From Verrucomicrobiota bacterium (GTDB lineage Bacteria > Verrucomicrobiota > Verrucomicrobiia > Verrucomicrobiales > Verrucomicrobiaceae), in NCBI GenBank assembly GCA_023428335.1, contig JAEYYS010000188.1:1-7082 (forward strand): a DNA stretch of 7,082 nt, read 5' to 3'. Position numbers and translations under genes: made by a program. Numbering within the stretch: the first letter of the stretch is position 1; every line of letters begins with the position of its first letter. Shown piece by piece: positions 6,073 to 7,082 of this stretch. The notes under the pieces were generated by a model. That model saw only the letters and a list, made by a program, of their open reading frames with translations, had not been told where the DNA came from and made no database searches.

Positions 6073-7082
6073 ATGCCGTCCATCTCGTTGCCGCCCGTCG
6101 CTCCCCCATCGGCCGCTTCGGCGGCGGCCTCAAGGATCTGCGCGCCGCCGACCTGGCCTTCGCCGTCGCCGACGCCACCGTGCCCCAGGCCCTGCGTGAA
6201 AAACTCGATCAGGTCATCCTCGGTCAGGTGCTGCAGGCCGGCAGTGGCATGAACGTCGCGCGCCAGCTCGCCCTCAAGCTCGGCGAACTGCAGCACGTGC
6301 CGGCCTTCACGGTCAACATGGCCTGCGGCTCCTCGCTCAAGGCGGTGGCGCTGGCGGCCGACGCCATCCGCGCCGGCGAGGCCGGAATTGTGCTCGCCGG
6401 CGGCGTCGAGGTGATGAGCGCTGCCCCGCACTACCTGCGCGATGCACGCTGGGGCAAAAAGCTCGGCGCGCCGGAGGTTGAGGACGCGATTTTCAGCGAC
6501 GGCCTCTGCGATCCGCTGCTCAGGCTTGGCATGGGTGAGACGGCGGAACGCATCGCCGACAAGCACGGCATCGGCCGTATCGAGCAGGATCAGTTCGCCG
6601 CGCTCAGCCAGGCGCGCACCGCGGTCAGTCGCGACGCCTTCGCACGCGAGATCGTGGCGATCGGTGAAGTCGGTGCCGACGAGCATCCGCGCGCCGACAC
6701 CACGGTGGATTCGCTGGCCAAGCTGAAGCCCGCCTTCCGCAAGGACGGCACGGTCACCGCCGGCAATGCCTCCGGCATCAACGATGGCGCGGCGATGCTG
6801 CTGCTGGCCAGTGATACCGCCCTGCGCGAGCACGGCCTGGTTTCACGCGGGCGTGTCGTTGCCTCTGCGGCGGTCGGCTGTGATCCGGCGCTGATGGGCC
6901 TGGGGCCGGTCGGTGCGATCCGCCGGGTCTGTGCGCAGACCGGCTGGTCGCTCGACGAGGTCGACGCCGTTGAGATCAACGAAGCCTTTGCCGTGCAGGT
7001 GCTCGGCTGCGCACGCGAGCTGGGCATGGATCCGGAGCGACTCAACCGCCGCGGCGGGGCCATCGCCCTCGGTCATCCGATT
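6069..7082 (+). CDS. Thiolase (acetyl-CoA C-acetyltransferase-like), 3' end outside window
   Basis: The first 338 codons of a thiolase, open to the last base of the window; a full enzyme is about 390 residues, so roughly 50 are missing. Thiolases condense two acetyl-CoA to acetoacetyl-CoA or cleave 3-ketoacyl-CoA. Visible landmarks: RRSPIGRFGG near the N-terminus; the nucleophile C86 in NMACGSSLKA; VTAGNASGINDGAA; N304 in EINEAFAV; and H336 in GGAIALGHP. The second active-site cysteine (CxG motif near the C-terminus) would lie beyond the window. Two departures from the Zoogloea/PhaA pattern are serine where glycine follows C-G-S, and G154-M155-G where H-M-G is usual. ATG 6069 overlaps the CoA-transferase TGA as ATGA, with no Shine-Dalgarno, so translation is probably coupled. 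Whether it acts degradatively (AtoB-like) or biosynthetically (PhaA-like) cannot be decided here. Confidence 0.93.
   Translation, partial: MNAVHLVAARRSPIGRFGGGLKDLRAADLAFAVADATVPQALREKLDQVILGQVLQAGSGMNVARQLALKLGELQHVPAFTVNMACGSSLKAVALAADAIRAGEAGIVLAGGVEVMSAAPHYLRDARWGKKLGAPEVEDAIFSDGLCDPLLRLGMGETAERIADKHGIGRIEQDQFAALSQARTAVSRDAFAREIVAIGEVGADEHPRADTTVDSLAKLKPAFRKDGTVTAGNASGINDGAAMLLLASDTALREHGLVSRGRVVASAAVGCDPALMGLGPVGAIRRVCAQTGWSLDEVDAVEINEAFAVQVLGCARELGMDPERLNRRGGAIALGHPI

Overview
The window is GC-rich and gene-dense, with every recognisable gene on the + strand. It runs from the end of a ribosomal RNA operon into a run of protein genes. The organism is a Gram-negative-type bacterium that I cannot place with certainty. 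A 5S rRNA followed directly by an initiator tRNA is an arrangement best known from Alphaproteobacteria. The GlnD protein, however, departs from proteobacterial GlnD at several signature motifs, and its gene neighbourhood is not the enterobacterial one. A Verrucomicrobiota-like (Opitutae-type) source is a reasonable alternative. Both placements are inference.

Layout. Bases 1-107 are the 5S rRNA, lacking about 10 bases at the 5' end. A strong GAAA-capped hairpin (147-172) separates it from an initiator tRNA-Met (183-259), and a canonical intrinsic terminator (265-298) then closes the stable-RNA unit. After a leader of about 115 bases come a CHAD-domain protein (416-1237), adenine phosphoribosyltransferase apt (1293-1826), a GlnD-type PII uridylyltransferase (1832-4603), a fused alpha/beta acyl-CoA:carboxylate CoA-transferase of the YdiF/Pct type (4615-6072), and a thiolase (6069 to the window end, lacking its C-terminus). 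No gene-free stretch exceeds 160 bases.

How the genes may work together. The last four genes are packed like an operon: apt and glnD are 5 bases apart or overlap, glnD and the CoA-transferase are 11 bases apart with a strong ribosome binding site, and the CoA-transferase and thiolase overlap by ATGA. CoA-transferase plus thiolase is the usual pair for interconverting short-chain acids, acetoacetyl-CoA and acetyl-CoA (as in ketone-body or short-chain fatty acid use, or feeding polyhydroxybutyrate synthesis). Finding it behind the nitrogen sensor glnD, a purine-salvage gene and a CHAD protein (a family reported to bind polyphosphate) suggests one transcription unit touching nitrogen status, nucleotide salvage, phosphate storage and carbon overflow. 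This functional coupling is inferred from gene order only.

I found no mobile element, CRISPR array or clearly new defence or biosynthetic system. The most interesting points are the altered GlnD motifs, the GlnD/CoA-transferase/thiolase linkage, the unusual initiator tRNA with a terminator-like hairpin just before it, and a structured leader ahead of the CHAD gene.
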